Made by a program: the position numbers and the translations under genes. DNA of 8,924 nucleotides from Gammaproteobacteria bacterium (GTDB lineage Bacteria > Pseudomonadota > Gammaproteobacteria > UBA4575). Numbering within the stretch: the first letter of the stretch is position 1; each line of letters begins with the position of its first letter. Positions 6,370-8,924 of this stretch are shown one piece after another. Below the pieces are notes generated by a model. It ran no database searches and had not been told where the DNA came from. It saw only the letters and a program-made list of their open reading frames with translations. The stretch is taken from positions 1 through 8,924 of the forward strand of contig JANQKJ010000226.1 of the NCBI GenBank assembly GCA_028281205.1, given 5' to 3'.

Positions 6370-7275
6370 TTATTTAGCACGAGGGTTAAACTTAAACATA
6401 TTACGCATATCATCGTAAAATGTTTTTTCCTCCTGTGTTGTTGCTGGTGGTGCAACAATAAGCAAGCGCACATATAAATCACCTGCGGGCGAACCAGGCA
6501 ACCCTTTACCAGCCAAGCGCATTTTGCGCCCGCTTTTAGAATTAGCGGGAATTTTTATTTCTACCTGACCATCCAATGTTACAACAGGTATTTTATCTCC
6601 CAGCGCAGCTTCCCATGGTGCAATGTTAACATCAATATAAATATCCTTACCTTCAAGCTTATAGATTGCATCATCGACAACGGTGATTTCTAAATACAAA
6701 TCACCGTTAGGACCGCCATTAATACCTGGCGAACCTTGTCCACTCAAACGAATCTTTTTCCCACTTGTAATACCAGACGGAATTTTTACTTGTAAAGATT
6801 TACCATTACTCAAGCGAATAGTTTTATTGGCACCATGATAAGCCTCGTTAATCGACACATTAATCCTTGCACTTTGATCTTGACCTGCTTGCTGAAAACT
6901 GTGCCCGGCACCTGCCGACTGTGCGAAACCACCGCCAAAAATACTTTCAAAAAAATCACTGAAACCACTAGCACCATCAAACCCAGCACCGTGGCCACCA
7001 AAGCCACCAAAACCTGCACTCTCCCAACCTGGAGGTGGACGAAATTGTTCACCGGCTTTCCAGTTGGCACCTAGCTGATCATATGACTGACGCTTTTGGG
7101 GATCTTTTAATACTTCATAAGCTTCCCCAATTTCTTTAAAGCGTTGCTCTGCATTTGTCTCTTTACTAACATCTGGATGATACTTGCGCGCAAGGCGACG
7201 ATAAGCTTTTTTAATATCAGCTTCGCTTGCGTTGCGTTCTACACCAAGAGTTTTATAGTAATCTTTATATTCCAT
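6370..7275 (-). CDS. cbpA: Curved-DNA-binding protein CbpA, DnaJ-type co-chaperone (class II J protein)
   Basis: A 301-residue Hsp40 (E. coli CbpA is 306) that stimulates DnaK ATPase and, in E. coli, also binds curved DNA. The J domain occupies about 4-70, with YKTLGVERNAS, the basic helix KKAYRRLARKYHPD and the HPD tripeptide at 33-35. A Gly/Phe-rich linker (about 84-118) follows. Two beta-sandwich substrate domains run from about 134 to 275; KIPSGITSGKKIRLSGQGSPG (164-184) and KIPANSKSGRKMRLAGKGLPG (241-261) are the paired signature loops. There is no CXXCXGXG zinc finger, so it is not DnaJ itself. The QFRPPPGWE segment (77-85) is typical of CbpA. Hsp20 lies 91 bases upstream and degQ 79 bases downstream; the usual modulator gene cbpM is absent. 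Its Shine-Dalgarno is weak. Confidence 0.94.
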   Translation of the reverse strand: MEYKDYYKTLGVERNASEADIKKAYRRLARKYHPDVSKETNAEQRFKEIGEAYEVLKDPQKRQSYDQLGANWKAGEQFRPPPGWESAGFGGFGGHGAGFDGASGFSDFFESIFGGGFAQSAGAGHSFQQAGQDQSARINVSINEAYHGANKTIRLSNGKSLQVKIPSGITSGKKIRLSGQGSPGINGGPNGDLYLEITVVDDAIYKLEGKDIYIDVNIAPWEAALGDKIPVVTLDGQVEIKIPANSKSGRKMRLAGKGLPGSPAGDLYVRLLIVAPPATTQEEKTFYDDMRNMFKFNPRAK

Positions 7276-7297
7276 AAATTGTTACAGCTTAACTAAA

Positions 7298-7321
7298 GAC
7301 GCCGCGAATTAACGCGGCGTC
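7298..7321 (-). terminator. GC-rich stem-loop between hsp20 and cbpA
   Basis: A perfect 9-bp stem GACGCCGCG/CGCGGCGTC with a 6-base AATTAA-type loop, lying 22 bases before the cbpA ATG. On the minus strand it is followed by TTTAGTT, only a partial T-run. It could be a leaky terminator that lowers cbpA expression relative to hsp20, or an mRNA-stabilising 3' structure for the hsp20 message. It is by far the most stable dyad in the window. Confidence 0.65.
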
Positions 7322-7331
7322 ATTGACTTGG

Positions 7332-7351
7332 AATGACTATCACTAGTCATT
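7332..7351 (-). other. Second hairpin just after hsp20
   Basis: A perfect 8-bp inverted repeat, AATGACTA-4-TAGTCATT, begins 16 bases past the hsp20 stop, directly ahead of the GC-rich stem at 7298-7321. With only two G-C pairs the stem is modest. It could be an RNA hairpin or a protein-binding palindrome. The minus strand also has TATAAT at 7349-7354 overlapping its edge, without a good -35. Confidence 0.45.
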
Positions 7352-7366
7352 ATAAAATAGTCGCGC

Positions 7367-7792
7367 TTACTGCACTTCTATTTTCTTTTGTGCTTTTTCC
7401 TGTTTAGGAATTCGCACAACTAATACGCCATGTTCATTTTTTGCTGAAATATTTTCTGCATCAATATTCTCAGGCATACGAAACGTTCTTTGAAATTCAC
7501 CATGTGATCTTTCTATACGTTTGTAACCGTCATGCTCATCTCGCGTTTCACTATCACGCTTACCTTTAATAGTAAGTGCACTATCTTCATACACAATGTC
7601 TATGTCTTGACGCTCAACACCAGGTAGATCTGCTTTGAGCACATAACTATCCTGCTCTTCAATGACATCAACGGCAGGCGCCCAACGTGATGGAGCTTCC
7701 ATCTGACCATTAGCGGCAGCCAGCCAATTATCGACTTCGTCGTGGAACTCACGCCAAAGACTCACAGGGTGCGCATTAATTCTTGCTAACAT
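7367..7792 (-). CDS. Small heat shock protein, Hsp20/alpha-crystallin family
   Basis: A 141-residue ATP-independent holdase that keeps unfolding proteins soluble for DnaK/ClpB-type refolding. The N-terminal arm (1-36) ends at a Trp-rich SRWAPAVDV block. The alpha-crystallin domain spans about 38-130, with YVLKADLPGVERQDIDI and the AKNEHGVLVVRIPK signature (117-130, G-V-L at 122-124). A short basic tail ends in IEV (138-140), matching the I-X-I/V oligomerisation motif. The start at 7790-7792 is preferred because GGAGG (7798-7802) then sits 5 bases upstream; the adjacent ATG (7793-7795) leaves only 2. An upstream TTG reading (7811-7813) would put the Shine-Dalgarno inside the gene. A sigma32-type promoter lies just upstream. 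It is not clearly IbpA/B, so no symbol is given. Confidence 0.95.
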   Translation of the reverse strand: MLARINAHPVSLWREFHDEVDNWLAAANGQMEAPSRWAPAVDVIEEQDSYVLKADLPGVERQDIDIVYEDSALTIKGKRDSETRDEHDGYKRIERSHGEFQRTFRMPENIDAENISAKNEHGVLVVRIPKQEKAQKKIEVQ

Positions 7793-7797
7793 CATTA

Positions 7798-7802
7798 CCT
7801 CC
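7798..7802 (-). promoter_or_regulatory. Shine-Dalgarno deciding the hsp20 start
   Basis: GGAGG on the minus strand, preceded by a run of eight T (eight A on the plus strand, 7803-7810). Two tandem ATG codons follow at 2 and 5 bases; the 5-base spacing favours the second. The A/U-rich leader makes the site look open, with only weak potential for local pairing. Confidence 0.75.
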
Positions 7803-7826
7803 AAAAAAAACAATTAACTAATATCT

Positions 7827-7855
7827 ATATTGGGCTGACCATGTGTTAATTCAAG
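7827..7855 (-). promoter_or_regulatory. Sigma32 (RpoH) heat shock promoter of hsp20
   Basis: On the minus strand CTTGAAT (7849-7855; consensus CTTGAAA) and CCCAATAT (7827-7834; consensus CCCCATNT) are separated by 14 bases (7835-7848), close to the optimum. Six of seven and all but one defined positions match. Transcription would begin near 7820, giving a leader of about 28 bases. The promoter is well placed for a classical heat shock gene and may also drive cbpA by read-through. Confidence 0.75.
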
Positions 7856-7917
7856 CCCTTTATATCTGAATTACTATTAAGGTGGTGGCAACAATATATT
7901 TTTCAAGCCTTAAAATT

Positions 7918-7931
7918 GCATTTATTAATGC
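7918..7931 (-). terminator. Weak hairpin after the asparaginase-like gene
   Basis: GCATT-4-AATGC lies immediately past the asparaginase stop and is followed on the minus strand by AATTTT. The stem has five pairs. It may partly terminate the yicC-asparaginase transcript before the hsp20 promoter, but by itself it is a weak candidate. Confidence 0.3.
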
Positions 7932-7932
7932 G

Positions 7933-8415
7933 CTATTTACTCTCAAAGCGACCTGCATCACGATTTTTCTGCACTTCATCGGCATCAAATAATTGCCCGT
8001 TCATAGCGATATAAACACCCGCAGGCAAAATGCTTACTGCCGCAGTCGCGAAGCCAATATTATAGACTGCATCGCTATCTTTAAATCTTGCTGGCTGCAT
8101 AGCTCCAACCAGTACTATTGTTTTTTCACTAAATACTTTAACTGCTTGTGCTGTTTCAACCATGGTATCTGTGCCATGAGTGATCACAATACGCTGGCAG
8201 GTTTGTTTTTTCACGCTGGCAACAATATGTGCACGATCTTCGTCCGTGATGTCCAGACTATCTTTTTTTAAGATGCTTTCAATTTCATAACTAAAATTGA
8301 CACCTGCTTGTTTTAATATCCATTCAACTTGTGGCTCACCTATTTGATAATCACTAAGTGCGTCATAGTAGACTTTATCGAATGTGCCGCCGGTGCATAA
8401 AATTTTTATATCCAT
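7933..8415 (-). CDS. Single-domain asparaginase-like protein (N-terminal catalytic domain only)
   Basis: A 160-residue cytoplasmic protein matching only the N-terminal domain of bacterial L-asparaginase (usually about 325-350 residues in two domains). The first signature TGGTFDK (8-14) supplies Thr11, and the second, THGTDTMVETA (79-89), supplies Thr82 and Asp83. Lys150 in DADEVQKNRDAG corresponds to Lys162 of E. coli AnsB. All main catalytic positions are thus kept, but the C-terminal domain that completes the active site of the partner subunit is missing. The clean stop and lack of downstream remnants argue for a natural short family, one I recall annotated as asparaginase domain-containing protein, rather than a broken gene. 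The ATG at 8413-8415 is chosen, with a weak GAG site 7 bases upstream; a TTG at 8425-8427 is possible. Substrate unknown. It follows yicC by 30 bases. Confidence 0.85.
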   Translation of the reverse strand: MDIKILCTGGTFDKVYYDALSDYQIGEPQVEWILKQAGVNFSYEIESILKKDSLDITDEDRAHIVASVKKQTCQRIVITHGTDTMVETAQAVKVFSEKTIVLVGAMQPARFKDSDAVYNIGFATAAVSILPAGVYIAMNGQLFDADEVQKNRDAGRFESK

Positions 8416-8445
8416 GACATTACTCAATCTTTATTCTTAATTTAT

Positions 8446-8924
8446 CTATTCAATGTTTTGTACTTGTTCACGCATTTGTTCAATATTCACTTTCATGTCC
8501 ACTGCCGCTTGAGTTGTGACAATATCGGCTGACTTAGAGCTAAGTGTGTTCGCTTCCCGATTTAATTCCTGCATGAGAAAGTCCAGGCGACGACCTACTG
8601 GTTTGTCATTTGCCAGCACATCATTTAATTCTGCGAGATGACTATCTAGACGATCAAGTTCCTCATCCACATCAAGCTTTTGCGCAATCATTACTAATTC
8701 TTGTTCTAGCCGATTAGAGTCAAACTCAACTTCTATATCTTCAATGCGTGCCATGAGTTTTGCACGAATAGATGCAAGCACTTCTGGGCGACGCTCACGT
8801 ACAGTTTCTACTAATTGTTTTAGTTGTACGCCACGCTGCGCGATAAGCTCACGCATGCGTTCACCTTCAACTTTACGATTTTCAATTAAAGCTACTATTG
8901 CCTGTTCAAATAATTTTTTTGCAA
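8446..8924 (-). CDS. yicC: YicC family endoribonuclease, C-terminal part (cut by window edge)
   Basis: The visible 158 residues are the C-terminal half of a YicC protein (about 287 residues in E. coli); the 5' end lies beyond the right edge. The reading continues in frame past the internal ATG at 8854-8856 to the window end, so that ATG is not the start. The charged helical region leads into NRLEQELVMIAQKLDVDEELDRL and the family's most conserved block GRRLDFLMQELNREANTLSSKS, then a terminal KVNIEQMREQVQNIE, nearly identical to E. coli. YicC is described as an endoribonuclease that affects small-RNA turnover. In many gammaproteobacteria it lies next to gmk and rpoZ; here the downstream neighbour is the asparaginase-like gene. 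There is no sign of damage in the visible part. Confidence 0.95.
   Translation of the reverse strand, partial: AKKLFEQAIVALIENRKVEGERMRELIAQRGVQLKQLVETVRERRPEVLASIRAKLMARIEDIEVEFDSNRLEQELVMIAQKLDVDEELDRLDSHLAELNDVLANDKPVGRRLDFLMQELNREANTLSSKSADIVTTQAAVDMKVNIEQMREQVQNIE

Noticed and set aside
7793..7813. Longer hsp20 start at a TTG (7811-7813)
   Set aside because: The extra codons read through the T-run and the GGAGG site itself; the tandem ATGs after that site are far better.
7993..8271. Plus-strand open frame of 92 codons inside the asparaginase-like gene
   Set aside because: It is antisense to a gene with clear motifs and has a Cys/His-rich composition typical of a shadow frame; nothing supports translation.
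7933..8415. Asparaginase-like gene as a truncated pseudogene
   Set aside because: No frameshifted C-terminal remnant follows the stop, catalytic positions are intact, and short homologs of this size are, from memory, annotated in other gammaproteobacteria.
8416..8427. TTG start for the asparaginase-like gene
   Set aside because: It would add four residues before the ATG that directly precedes the conserved first beta strand; the ATG is simpler, though TTG cannot be excluded.

Overview
The window looks like a chromosomal core region of a moderately AT-rich gammaproteobacterium. MutY, YggX, MoaC, AsmA and YicC all resemble their enterobacterial and pseudomonad counterparts, in several cases down to residue numbering and length. 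All assignments come from reading the sequence and recalled family knowledge; no database search was run. I found no rRNA, tRNA, CRISPR array, insertion sequence or phage gene. Every gene is on the minus strand except a lone moaD.

Read along the minus strand (right to left), the window starts inside yicC (8446-8924, 5' end outside). A single-domain asparaginase-like gene follows (7933-8415). Next is a protein-quality-control cluster: a small heat shock protein (7367-7792), the J-domain co-chaperone CbpA (6370-7275) and a periplasmic DegQ/DegP-type protease with two PDZ domains (4911-6290). A good sigma32-type heat shock promoter precedes hsp20, and a sigmaE-type envelope-stress promoter fits in the 79-base gap before degQ. 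The cytoplasmic and envelope parts of the cluster therefore seem to have separate inputs. Two perfect hairpins lie between hsp20 and cbpA.

The plus-strand moaD (4664-4897) runs tail to tail with degQ and head to head with moaC (4113-4595). Both belong to molybdenum cofactor synthesis, and they share a 68-base divergent control region. Downstream of moaC lies a compact run: asmA (2225-4078), a secreted SRPBCC/START-like protein (1674-2225), mutY (635-1684) and yggX (352-624). asmA and the SRPBCC gene share one base (TAATG), the SRPBCC gene and mutY overlap by 11 bases, and mutY and yggX are 10 bases apart, so these four are probably one transcription unit, perhaps including moaC. It joins an envelope/lipid pair (AsmA plus a secreted START-fold protein) to an oxidative-damage pair (MutY removing A opposite 8-oxoG; YggX protecting iron and Fe-S proteins).

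The left end (1-351) has no recognisable gene. It holds two diverged copies of an 83-base direct repeat at a 105-base period, the left copy starting at the window edge, so the array may continue outside.

No clearly new system is visible. The items most worth following up are the coupled AsmA/secreted-START pair, the stand-alone asparaginase N-domain with its catalytic residues kept, the two stress promoters, and the left-end repeat.
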